Shown here piece by piece: positions 43,072 to 50,479 of a DNA stretch of 64,000 nucleotides. Numbering within the stretch: the first letter of the stretch is position 1; every line of letters starts with the position of its first letter. The notes under the pieces are model-generated. The model was not told where the DNA came from, ran no database searches, and saw nothing but the letters and a program-made list of their open reading frames with translations. The DNA comes from an uncultured Lachnospiraceae bacterium (GTDB lineage: Bacteria; Bacillota; Clostridia; Lachnospirales; Lachnospiraceae): positions 1 to 64,000 of the forward strand of contig CAJUST010000007.1 in NCBI GenBank assembly GCA_910589105.1, written 5' to 3'. Both the position numbers and the translations under genes were made by a program.

Positions 43072-43444
43072 TTTCGCCCAGCCTCCCTTGCTTTAGATTA
43101 TCCATGCGGCATCCGAGTTCTTCTCTTGTCACATCTAAAACAAAAAGTTCCGTCACCACATCATCAAACGTTAATAAAAGTTCCTGCTCCCTGCTCTTAT
43201 GAATAAAATCTGTCGCAGCCGCAAACGTCCCCTTCCCTTTCATACTATAAACATAGCCTTCCTGCTCCAGCTCCCTATAAGCGCGCTGAATCGTATTCGG
43301 ATTAATTGCCAGCGTTGACGCAAGTTCCCGAACAGACGGCAGTTTTTCATCTGCCGCAATCGCATTTGTGAGCAGCAAATGCCGGATTCCTTCTTTAATC
43401 TGTTCATAAATGGGTTTTGCATCCCTGTAATTTAATTGCAGCAA
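43064..43444 (-). CDS. GntR family (YtrA-type) regulator
   Basis: A 126-residue short GntR regulator. The winged helix is AKPIYEQIKEGIRHLL then LPSVRELASTLAINPNTIQR and AYRELEQEGYVYSMKGKGTF; the C-terminal part is only about 45 residues, as in YtrA-type proteins that have no ligand domain. The start is taken as TTG at 43444, eight bases after GAGGAGG; another TTG at 43465 is possible. It is the first gene of the ABC operon and most likely represses it. A palindrome at 43467-43478 is a plausible operator. Confidence 0.9.
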   Translation of the reverse strand: MLQLNYRDAKPIYEQIKEGIRHLLLTNAIAADEKLPSVRELASTLAINPNTIQRAYRELEQEGYVYSMKGKGTFAAATDFIHKSREQELLLTFDDVVTELFVLDVTREELGCRMDNLKQGRLGENG

Positions 43445-43466
43445 TCCTATAACCTCCTCACCCAAG

Positions 43467-43478
43467 TGTATTAATACA
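43467..43478. promoter_or_regulatory. Palindromic operator candidate for the GntR regulator
   Basis: TGTATTAATACA, a perfect 12-bp palindrome with TGTA/TACA ends like YtrA-type operators, lies 20 bases upstream of the regulator's start and just downstream of a TTGTAT-17-TAGACT promoter candidate. Self-repression by the GntR protein is the natural inference. Confidence 0.55.
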
Positions 43479-43582
43479 TTTCATACAGTTAGTCTAGCAC
43501 ACTGCAATTTAACATACAATAAAGATATAAGAAGGAATTTATTAAGGTTTCCTTAATTAGACGCATGGCTTTTAGGCTTCCT

Positions 43583-43942
43583 TTAGACCCGATACTCAAA
43601 CGCATTTCTCACATGGGCAATTTCCCCATTCCCGCAAATTCCGACCACATCAAAACGGCAGGGAGTCTGCTCCCCGTAACCATAACGCATACAAAAATAA
43701 GAAGCAGCCCTGCAAATCCGCTTCTGCTTCGTTGCATTCACTGCTTCTAAAGGATTTCCAAACGTATCAGTTCTACGGTACTTCACTTCTACAAAAACAA
43801 GCGAATCCCCATCTAACGCGATTAGGTCAATCTCCCCACCCCTGCAATAAAAATTCCGCCTAATAATCCGAAAACCGCGCCGCTTTAAATACTCCGCGGC
43901 TAGGCTTTCATACTCGGCTCCCGTTTTTCTTAAATTTTTCAT
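43583..43942 (-). CDS. yraN: YraN family endonuclease-like protein
   Basis: A 119-residue UPF0102 protein with a restriction-endonuclease-like fold: GAEYESLAAEYLKRRGFRI, NFYCRGGEIDLIALDGDSLV (E and D of the metal site) and VFVEVKYRRTD. The function is unproven but thought to be nucleic-acid processing. It follows the FlhB-like gene by nine bases, and in clostridia it is often found in this rnhB-ylqF neighbourhood. Confidence 0.9.
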   Translation of the reverse strand: MKNLRKTGAEYESLAAEYLKRRGFRIIRRNFYCRGGEIDLIALDGDSLVFVEVKYRRTDTFGNPLEAVNATKQKRICRAASYFCMRYGYGEQTPCRFDVVGICGNGEIAHVRNAFEYRV

Positions 43943-43951
43943 AGTTTAATC

Positions 43952-44239
43952 CTATTTAATCTTCGACCGCAGCCGATCCATATCATCGACAAACACCAAA
44001 ATCTCCGCTACAACTTCATATAATTCTGGCGGGATCATATCCCCAATTTCCAGCTTCGACAAAGTCTTCGCCAGCTTATTGTCTTTGTACAAAGGCACAT
44101 TTCCTTCCCTGCCTTTTTCTATAATCCGTTCCGCCAGCTCCCCTTTTCCGGTCGCCAAAATTTTCGGCGCGGCGTCTCCGGCTTCATAGGCAAGCGCGAC
44201 CGCTGTCTTTACTTTGTCTTCTTTTCTCTCTTTTTTCAT
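43952..44239 (-). CDS. FlhB C-terminal-like protein (FhlX/YlqH)
   Basis: A 95-residue protein equal to the cytoplasmic domain of FlhB: AVALAYEAGDAAPKILA, then PLYKDNKLAKTLSKLEIGD MIPPELYEVVAEIL, the IPPELY motif being characteristic. Compared with FlhB (62212-63339), the NPTH auto-cleavage site is missing and only AVAL remains. The order with the preceding gene matches Bacillus ylqG-ylqH. The ATG at 44239 follows GGGCGTGAG; it overlaps the FliK-like gene by a base or so less than a longer frame would. It probably interacts with the flagellar export system. Confidence 0.85.
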   Translation of the reverse strand: MKKERKEDKVKTAVALAYEAGDAAPKILATGKGELAERIIEKGREGNVPLYKDNKLAKTLSKLEIGDMIPPELYEVVAEILVFVDDMDRLRSKIK

Positions 44240-44243
44240 ATTC

Positions 44244-46115
44244 TCACGCCCTGACGTCAAATGAATATCTGTGCACCATTCCTCCCGCAGAAGGCGCCCC
44301 TTGTTTTATCATATCTTCGACAAAATTCACCTTTTCTTCCTGATTCGACACATGAATCTTTACTTGATACCCTTTGTTCTCCAACCGCCGCTCTAACTCG
44401 TCTAAATGTTCTAAAAGCAACTGATAAGAAATGTCATCTTTCAAATAAAAATTCGTCGAAACTTTTTTCTGGCGCATCTTAACCGAAACGTCCGTGGAAC
44501 CCAAATGATCCAAATCCAAATGTAAAAAAGCCGTCAGCTCTCCGTCTTTTTCATGCTTTTTCCGCTTATCCGTATACACATATAAGTCACTGTGCGCATT
44601 CTGCCCCGCCATTTTAAGAGGAATTTGCACATAGGCGTATGTCTGGTTCAACTGATTCATAAATTGGATATTTTCACGGACGTTAGAAGCCGTGTCGGAA
44701 AGCTGCTGCGTATTCTGCCCAAAGTCTTTCAATGCCCGTTCCATCTGTCCCATCTGCCTGTCTAAACGCTGATACAATTCCCCGACTTTATGTTCCGTCT
44801 CTAATTCCTCCGGCCGTAACAGCCACTGCCGTTCCATTACATTCCGCGCTAATGCGCGGTACGCTTTGGAAGAAAACAGGCTTCCCAATGCCTGTTTGCT
44901 AAACGGGCTGTCACTGGAAAATGCCTGTTCTAATAACTGCAACACTTCCTTTGACGTAAGTTCCCCCGAAAGCTGGCCATCTTGAAACAACGCTGGATTT
45001 TTAGACAGTTCCGGTATTTTGGAAAGATAGCGCGATAACTGCTGTAACTGCGCATCTGATAACGCATATTTTAAAGAATCCGGCCGCGCATAAGTCTCCT
45101 GAATCTGCTTTCCTTCCTGCAAAATCTCTTTTCCACTGTCCTTGGCAAGTATGCCTTCCCTGTTATTTTCCTGCAGCTTCCCTTCTTCTGCAAGCGTGGA
45201 AGCTTCCTGCAAAAGAGCTTCTTCCTTTCCGTTTGCCTTTCCTGCCTGTATGCCGGATTTAGTCTGATTTAACGCCTCCTCAAGCAATGCTTCCTTTCCT
45301 GCCGCCTGCACAGGCTCTTTGCCGTCCAAAACAGCCTCAGTTTTGCCGCCTGCCCCCTGAGACGCGCCGTCTGCCGCCCATGCAGGCTGTTTCGCATCTG
45401 AAACCGCTTCATCTGCGCCTTCTGTCTGCTCCATTCCCCCCAAAAAAATTTTTATCATCTGCCGGTTTAAATCCAGCAATTCTTTCTGGGATAGCCCGCC
45501 GTCCGCCAACTGTTCCGGCAGCGTCTCCATTATCGTTTCAAGCTGATCTAAAATAGCGTACTGATCCGATTTATAATTCTCAAACTGCGCCGCCATCTCC
45601 TCCGTTACCGGAATCCCAAGCTTTGCCATCTGGACAATAGAGGTAATGTCCATTGTGGAATTGCCCGCCACAAGTTTCGCCATATGCGCAAGACTCTGCT
45701 TATCAATCGGCATAGCCTGCTCCATCATCGTATTTACCATCGTAACCATTTTTGCATTCGCCTGCAGGTTCGCCGCCTTTAATGCGTTTAAAATCGTTGG
45801 ATTTGTATTCAGCCCGTTTGAAAACGGACGGATCGCTATCTGCATTCCATTGTTTGAACGCACTTGAAAAAACATGGATTCCCCTTGCCGGACAGTAACG
45901 CCAGAATCTATCCTAGCCTGAACCGTTTTCCCGTCTGCAAGCCCAAGCGTCGCCACGCCGTTTTCCATATGTTGGATGCTCCCCTCAAATACATTGCCCA
46001 CAGCCATTTCCTGAAGGGAAGAAACCACCTGTTTCATTCCCTGCGAGCCGCTTGGAGTTTCCACGCCATTTGCAAGATTTCTATTATACTGATTCATAAT
46101 ATCCGTAATTTGCAT
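44244..46115 (-). CDS. FliK-like flagellar hook-length protein (YlqG-type)
   Basis: A 623-residue protein with a FliK-type layout: an N-terminal structured region (about 30-210), a long low-complexity Gln/Ala/Glu-rich middle (about 215-350) and a C-terminal domain (about 510-610) with LHLDLDHLGSTDVSVKM and LLLEHLDELERRLENKGYQV that resembles the FliK_C/substrate-switch domain. FliK measures hook or rod length and switches FlhB specificity. Its pairing with a FlhB-like domain downstream supports the reading. AAGGGG lies before the ATG. Another FliK may exist elsewhere, so this may be an accessory paralog. Confidence 0.72.
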   Translation of the reverse strand: MQITDIMNQYNRNLANGVETPSGSQGMKQVVSSLQEMAVGNVFEGSIQHMENGVATLGLADGKTVQARIDSGVTVRQGESMFFQVRSNNGMQIAIRPFSNGLNTNPTILNALKAANLQANAKMVTMVNTMMEQAMPIDKQSLAHMAKLVAGNSTMDITSIVQMAKLGIPVTEEMAAQFENYKSDQYAILDQLETIMETLPEQLADGGLSQKELLDLNRQMIKIFLGGMEQTEGADEAVSDAKQPAWAADGASQGAGGKTEAVLDGKEPVQAAGKEALLEEALNQTKSGIQAGKANGKEEALLQEASTLAEEGKLQENNREGILAKDSGKEILQEGKQIQETYARPDSLKYALSDAQLQQLSRYLSKIPELSKNPALFQDGQLSGELTSKEVLQLLEQAFSSDSPFSKQALGSLFSSKAYRALARNVMERQWLLRPEELETEHKVGELYQRLDRQMGQMERALKDFGQNTQQLSDTASNVRENIQFMNQLNQTYAYVQIPLKMAGQNAHSDLYVYTDKRKKHEKDGELTAFLHLDLDHLGSTDVSVKMRQKKVSTNFYLKDDISYQLLLEHLDELERRLENKGYQVKIHVSNQEEKVNFVEDMIKQGAPSAGGMVHRYSFDVRA

Positions 46116-46127
46116 TTTGATTTCCCC

Positions 46128-46793
46128 TTATACAAACTTCTGTATAAATGATTTACGGTGAATCTCTGTCGGTCCATTCGCTTTTAACGCCGCAATATGC
46201 GCCGCCGTCCCGTACCCCTTATTAGAGGCAAACCCATACTCCGGCATTGTGGCATCGTATTCTATCATCATGCGATCCCTCGTCACTTTCGCTACAATAC
46301 TCGCCGCAGCAATCGAAATGCTTTTTGCATCCCCCTTTATAATTGGAACCTGAACGATGTCCACTTCCGGTATTTCAACCGCATCATTTAATAATATATC
46401 GGGTCTTATGCTTAATTTATGAATAGCTTCACGCATAGCTTCATATGTTGCCTGTAAAATATTAATCTCATCAATTCTTTCCGGAGACGCCTGCCCAATC
46501 CCAACTGCAAGGGCTTGTTCCATAATAAGCGGATAAAGTTCCTCCCGCTTTTTTTCTGACAATTTTTTTGAGTCATTTATGTACAAAATGCCGCAATCCG
46601 GCGGCAAAATCACTGCCGCCGCCACAACCGGGCCCGCTAACGGCCCGCGGCCCACTTCATCAATGCCGCAGATATGCCCATAAGACGCATACTGTTTTTC
46701 ATAAACTTTCATTTCTTCGATGCGCGCCCGTTCCGCCTGAAGTTTTTCCAAACGCCTTTGTTCCTGTTTTGCCCGTTTACTTTCCGCTCCCAT
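46128..46793 (-). CDS. rnhB: Ribonuclease HII
   Basis: Cuts RNA in RNA-DNA hybrids, including single ribonucleotides in DNA. The 221 residues include GIDEVGRGPLAGPVVAAAVI (catalytic DE at about 43), NDSKKLSEKKREELYP, the acidic position in LLNDAVEIP, then KGDAKSISIAAASIVAKVTR and YGFASNKGYGT. The first 35 residues are a basic extension. GGGG lies before the ATG. Confidence 0.96.
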   Translation of the reverse strand: MGAESKRAKQEQRRLEKLQAERARIEEMKVYEKQYASYGHICGIDEVGRGPLAGPVVAAAVILPPDCGILYINDSKKLSEKKREELYPLIMEQALAVGIGQASPERIDEINILQATYEAMREAIHKLSIRPDILLNDAVEIPEVDIVQVPIIKGDAKSISIAAASIVAKVTRDRMMIEYDATMPEYGFASNKGYGTAAHIAALKANGPTEIHRKSFIQKFV

Positions 46794-46801
46794 TTAATCC
46801 C

Positions 46802-47647
46802 CTATTCTTCCGGCAACTCAATCGTCAGCCGGCCAATTTTTCCGTTTCGAAATTCTTCAAGGGCCAAAGCCGCCGCCTTGCTGTAATCTAAGCCGCCCCC
46901 TTTTTTTAAACATTTCCTTTTTTCCGCAATATCTTCTAAAATAGCAGAAGCTTCCACTGTTTCATCTGCCTGATACCTTTCCGAAAGCGCGCCGGGGTAT
47001 TCTTTTCGCAGATAGTTTATCAACTCTAACGCCAATTCATCTACATTTAAAATCTCATCTTTCATGGAACCAATCAAAGCAAGTTTTAACCCCACCGCCT
47101 GATCTTCAAATTTCGGCCAGAGTATCCCCGGCGTATCTAATAATTCTACGCTCTTATTAAGCCGAATCCACTGTTTGCCTTTCGTTACGCCCGGCTTATT
47201 TCCCGTTTTCGCGCAGGCTTTTCCGGCAAATGTATTAATAAACGTAGATTTCCCTACATTTGGAATCCCGACCACCATCGCCCTTACCGGACGGTTTTTA
47301 ATCCCCCGTCTGCGGTCGCGTTCTATTTTCTCTCTGCATGCTTCCATGATTTCATTTTGTATCTGCTTCATGCCGGATCTGCTTCTTGCATCCAGACCTG
47401 CCACAAAATATCCTTTTCCCCTGAAATAATCACTCCACGCCTTCGTCCTCTGTGTGTCTGCCAAATCCGCTTTATTCATTAAAATCAAACGCGATTTCTG
47501 TTTTCCCAGCTCGTCTATGTCTGGATTTCTGCTTGAAAACGGAATCCTTGCATCCACTAATTCTATAATCAAATCAATCAACTTAATATCTTCCTGCATC
47601 TGACGTTTCGCCTTCGTCATATGCCCCGGATACCACTGAAACTGCAT
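46802..47647 (-). CDS. ylqF: Ribosome assembly GTPase YlqF/RbgA
   Basis: Circularly permuted GTPase needed for a late 50S assembly step. In 281 residues the order G4-G5-G1-G2-G3 is visible: NKADL (about 60-64) comes before GIPNVGKSTFINTFAG (about 130) and DTPGIL. MQFQWYPGHMTKAKRQM is the typical start. GGGAGG lies before the ATG at 47647; the open frame extends further without a site. It directly follows lepB, in the same order as Bacillus rplS-ylqF-rnhB. Confidence 0.95.
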   Translation of the reverse strand: MQFQWYPGHMTKAKRQMQEDIKLIDLIIELVDARIPFSSRNPDIDELGKQKSRLILMNKADLADTQRTKAWSDYFRGKGYFVAGLDARSRSGMKQIQNEIMEACREKIERDRRRGIKNRPVRAMVVGIPNVGKSTFINTFAGKACAKTGNKPGVTKGKQWIRLNKSVELLDTPGILWPKFEDQAVGLKLALIGSMKDEILNVDELALELINYLRKEYPGALSERYQADETVEASAILEDIAEKRKCLKKGGGLDYSKAAALALEEFRNGKIGRLTIELPEE

Positions 47648-47661
47648 ACTGTTCTCCCTCC

Positions 47662-48240
47662 CTAATCCAAAAAGCCAAAATCCTGAAACGGCGATACAAT
47701 AAACCATGCCTTTCCAATTATGTATTCTTTCTTCACATTTCCAATATTGGCATAGCGGCTGTCCTCACTGTTATTGCGGTTATCCCCCAGAACAAAATAT
47801 TCGTCCTCTCCCAGTTCTATTTCTTCTGCTGCAAGCTGGGCATCTAAAATTGCCGCCGTCTCTGCCTTCTCATCAAACAACTCTCCATTGACATAAACAG
47901 CCCCGTCTTTAATCTGCACTTTATCCCCCGGCACAGCAATCACGCGTTTGACATAGTAATGAGATTTTTCATTTCCATTTGGCAAAAAAACCACAATGTC
48001 ATTTGGCTTCGGATTTGTAATCGAATAGATAAAACGATTGACTAAGATTTCTTGACGGTTTTCAAGCGTCGGCGACATCGACTGGCCGACAACGCTTGTA
48101 CGCAGGCCAATATAACAGACAAATACGAATGCGATAGCAAGCACAATTAAAATCTCGACAATCCATGTAATGACTTCTTTCACGATAGGTATATTTACTT
48201 TCTTTTTTTCTTTTCCAAAATGTAATCCGCTTTTTTTCAT
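47662..48240 (-). CDS. lepB: Signal peptidase I
   Basis: Membrane serine protease that removes signal peptides from secreted proteins. In 192 residues there is one N-terminal membrane helix (about 18-42), the catalytic Ser in GQSMSPTLENRQE, the catalytic Lys in YYVKRVIAVPGD, and the family box LGDNRNNSEDSRY. It lies between rplS and ylqF. Confidence 0.95.
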   Translation of the reverse strand: MKKSGLHFGKEKKKVNIPIVKEVITWIVEILIVLAIAFVFVCYIGLRTSVVGQSMSPTLENRQEILVNRFIYSITNPKPNDIVVFLPNGNEKSHYYVKRVIAVPGDKVQIKDGAVYVNGELFDEKAETAAILDAQLAAEEIELGEDEYFVLGDNRNNSEDSRYANIGNVKKEYIIGKAWFIVSPFQDFGFLD

Positions 48241-48261
48241 ATCCGCCTCAAATAAAACGAA

Positions 48262-48289
48262 ATGCCGTATCCAATTCGGGACACGGCAT
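48262..48289 (-). terminator. Terminator after rplS
   Basis: On the minus strand ATGCCGTGTCC pairs with GGATACGGCAT (one mismatch) around a short loop and is followed by TTCGTTTTATTTG. It lies just past the rplS stop and before lepB, so lepB may depend on partial read-through. Confidence 0.8.
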
Positions 48290-48294
48290 CCAAC

Positions 48295-48648
48295 CTATTT
48301 AACCAATTCTTTTACCTTTGCAGCTTTTCCAACACGTCCTCTTAAGTAGAACAATTTTGCCCTTCTTACTTTACCGTAACGCACCACTTCAACCTTTTCT
48401 ACGTTTGGTGAATGTATCGGCCATGTCTTCTCTACGCCTACGCCGTTTGAGAATTTACGGACAGTAAATGTCTCCCGGTTGCTGCCGCCTTGTCTTTTTA
48501 ATACAGTGCCTTCAAATACCTGAATCCTCTCCCGGTTTCCCTCTTTGATCCTGCCGTAAACCTTAACAGTGTCTCCGACACGGAATTTCGGCATTTCCGG
48601 TTTAAGCTGCTCTGCTTCAATGTTTTTGATAATCTCAGTTGCGTTCAT
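48295..48648 (-). CDS. rplS: 50S ribosomal protein L19
   Basis: 117 residues of ribosomal protein L19 at the 30S-50S interface. FRVGDTVKVYGRIKEGNRER, IQVFEGTVLKRQGG and VEKTWPIHSPNVEKVEVVR are family strings, with the usual C-terminal YYLRGRVGKAAKV type end. AGGAGG lies before the ATG at 48648; the frame runs further upstream into its leader and is not used. Confidence 0.97.
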   Translation of the reverse strand: MNATEIIKNIEAEQLKPEMPKFRVGDTVKVYGRIKEGNRERIQVFEGTVLKRQGGSNRETFTVRKFSNGVGVEKTWPIHSPNVEKVEVVRYGKVRRAKLFYLRGRVGKAAKVKELVK

Positions 48649-48654
48649 TTCTTT

Positions 48655-48727
48655 TCCTCCTGTTTTGTCCGATGTTCTTAATACGCTTTTGTAACAGAGG
48701 ACCATCGCATACTATACATAACTATCA
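48655..48727 (-). promoter_or_regulatory. Leader RNA of rplS, L19-leader type
   Basis: The 75-base leader between promoter and ribosome site carries GGTCCTCTGTTAC and a pairing GCGATG ... CATCG that encloses it. This resembles the Rfam L19 leader of Firmicutes as I recall it, which is thought to bind L19 and reduce rplS translation. Not confirmed by a covariance search. Confidence 0.5.
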
Positions 48728-48728
48728 A

Positions 48729-48757
48729 ACTATACCACAACAAAAACAGATATGCAA
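48729..48757 (-). promoter_or_regulatory. Sigma-A promoter of rplS
   Basis: On the minus strand TTGCAT (48757-48752) and TATAGT (48734-48729) are 17 bases apart. It lies about 80-105 bases upstream of the rplS start and gives a leader of about 75 bases. Confidence 0.8.
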
Positions 48758-48797
48758 GTTTTTTTATAGGCAATCTCATTGACCGTCCAGACAAACT

Positions 48798-49388
48798 TTA
48801 AACTTTTGTTGTTAATAATACGGCAATTTCTTCATATGTTGCATTTTTCGGTATGTCATAAACTCCGGGGTTGATATAATTGTCATAATCTTCCTCGACC
48901 AAGAATTTATTAAAAGAAGCCGCATCATCAATCAATCCGGCTTCCTGCAGCTTCTTGCAGACAACATCTGAAAATTCACCGCCGCCAATTACAAACCGCA
49001 CTTTTTCCACTGAAGCCTCCGGAGGAGTCTCCTGAGCCGCATCTGGCTGTTCCGGCGGCGTTTCCGGCTGCTCTGGCATAACGTCGGGTTGTTCCGGCGT
49101 AACTTCCGGCTGTTCCGGCGGCGTTTCCGGCTGCTCTGGAACAATATCCTGAGCCGGCTCCTGTTGTGGAGGTTCTTCTATCTGTGTCTCTGATGGAGCG
49201 GTGTTTTCTGTGTCCGCCGCATTTTGCGCGCTGTCTTCATAGTCTGCAACTGTTTTGGACTCTGTATCCCGAATTGCCTTATTCTGTGGTTTATCATTGT
49301 ATTGGTTAAAAGAGATTATAATCATAAAAAGAAACGTCGTTATTACTACACCGACTCCAATCCCTCTCAGATAATATTTCAGTCTCAC
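48798..49388 (-). CDS. MltG/YceG-like membrane protein, truncated form
   Basis: A 196-residue membrane protein. Residues about 8-27 are an N-terminal membrane helix. Then comes a low-complexity region (about 70-125) with repeats of the type PEQPETPPEQP. The C-terminal 70 residues (VRFVIGGGEFSDVVCKKLQE onward) resemble the LysM-like N-terminal domain of MltG/YceG, the endolytic murein transglycosylase that ends glycan strands. The catalytic MltG domain itself is absent, so lytic activity is not expected. The extended Pro/Glu linker would span the cell wall. It overlaps the DUF6115 gene by four bases at the end of the motility operon. Confidence 0.65.
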   Translation of the reverse strand: MRLKYYLRGIGVGVVITTFLFMIIISFNQYNDKPQNKAIRDTESKTVADYEDSAQNAADTENTAPSETQIEEPPQQEPAQDIVPEQPETPPEQPEVTPEQPDVMPEQPETPPEQPDAAQETPPEASVEKVRFVIGGGEFSDVVCKKLQEAGLIDDAASFNKFLVEEDYDNYINPGVYDIPKNATYEEIAVLLTTKV

Positions 49389-50134
49389 TGTTTTCTTTTC
49401 CCTTCATACAACCCAATCACTAACTGTACTTCGCCCAGACCAAGCATAAGCTCCCTTGCAATTTCAATCGCTGATTTCCCGTCTTCATGTAATGCAAGAA
49501 TCGCTTCGTTGTGGTTGATTTCCTCCAAATCATCAAGCGGTTCTCCATCTGGCCATAAATCTTCTTCCCGTTCCACATGATTTTGCGCCGCTTTTTCTTC
49601 TGCCGCCACAGGCTGGCTCTGTGGTTTCTGCGGCTGCGGCGTTTTTACGGTTTTGGCCTGCCGCGGGATTTCTTTTTCTTCTGCCGCCACTGTTTTCTGG
49701 GTCAGATGCCTTGAAATTTCCTCGTCCTTCTTTTCCAAATCCGCAGCCAATTCCTGAAGCCTTGACGAAAACTGCGTCAGTTCTGTATGCTTGTCATTTA
49801 ACATACTATATAAAAACATAATCTCCGTATGCGTCTTGTTCATGGACTCTACAACCGTATCCGCATATTCATTGATTGTCTTGATTCTTTCATTACACTC
49901 ATTGTCCAGAGAGTGCGCGGAATCCTCTAAGGCTTCTCCTGCCTTTTCTTCCACTTTTTCTTTTACGTCCGCCGCCACTTTCTGAAGCTCCCGTTCTAAA
50001 ACCTTGCGGATTTCACGATTGCTCAGTTCGCCAATTTTATTCAGCTCCCTAGGTCCTAGCTTTTCCGAAACAAAAAAACTCGCCACATAAAATACCACAC
50101 CTGTTACCAGTAACGGAATTTCAATTCCTGTCAT
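49385..50134 (-). CDS. DUF6115 protein at the SwrB position
   Basis: A 249-residue protein with an N-terminal membrane helix (about 1-21), a coiled-coil middle (about 35-150) and a C-terminal helix-turn-helix-like segment, ALHEDGKSAIEIARELMLGL and then GEVQLVIGLYEGK. The family is DUF6115, found in flagellar operons of Clostridia. In Bacillus subtilis the gene after sigD is swrB, a membrane protein with a short C-terminal domain that promotes hook-basal-body assembly; layout and position here are similar. Homology to SwrB is my inference and not shown. Confidence 0.75.
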   Translation of the reverse strand: MTGIEIPLLVTGVVFYVASFFVSEKLGPRELNKIGELSNREIRKVLERELQKVAADVKEKVEEKAGEALEDSAHSLDNECNERIKTINEYADTVVESMNKTHTEIMFLYSMLNDKHTELTQFSSRLQELAADLEKKDEEISRHLTQKTVAAEEKEIPRQAKTVKTPQPQKPQSQPVAAEEKAAQNHVEREEDLWPDGEPLDDLEEINHNEAILALHEDGKSAIEIARELMLGLGEVQLVIGLYEGKRKQ

Positions 50135-50146
50135 GCTAATTCTCCT

Positions 50147-50458
50147 CTAAATCTTCATATCGAAACGGCCGCTTTCCTGTTTATAAATGACCTTGTTCTT
50201 CTCGTCCTGTTTTTTCTTTTTCTTCTGCTGCCCATGATATTCATTGCTGCCTTTTTCCTTTGCATCGTATTTCTTCTTCTGCTGATTGGCATCATCGGCA
50301 TGATTGACCTGCTTTAACTGCCGGTCTTCCTGATGTTTTAACTGCACTTGGATATTTTGCTGTTCTACTAAAGGTTTATTATCCTCGTTTTGTTTCAGCG
50401 CGCTTACATCTTGTGTCCTTGGTATCATTCCATTTAACGTCACCGGTCCAACTGCCAT
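50147..50458 (-). CDS. Small hydrophilic protein of the motility operon
   Basis: A 103-residue protein, rich in Lys, Gln and Asp (over half of it) after a short start MAVGPVTLNGMIPRTQDVS. It has no membrane segment or recognised domain and is likely disordered. Its position between fapA and the DUF6115 gene, with 12-21 base gaps, puts it in the operon. The short hydrophobic-Pro start is the only non-repetitive part and may be a binding motif. Function unknown. Confidence 0.65.
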   Translation of the reverse strand: MAVGPVTLNGMIPRTQDVSALKQNEDNKPLVEQQNIQVQLKHQEDRQLKQVNHADDANQQKKKYDAKEKGSNEYHGQQKKKKKQDEKNKVIYKQESGRFDMKI

Positions 50459-50479
50459 TCTATCACCTCATTGCTTCCC

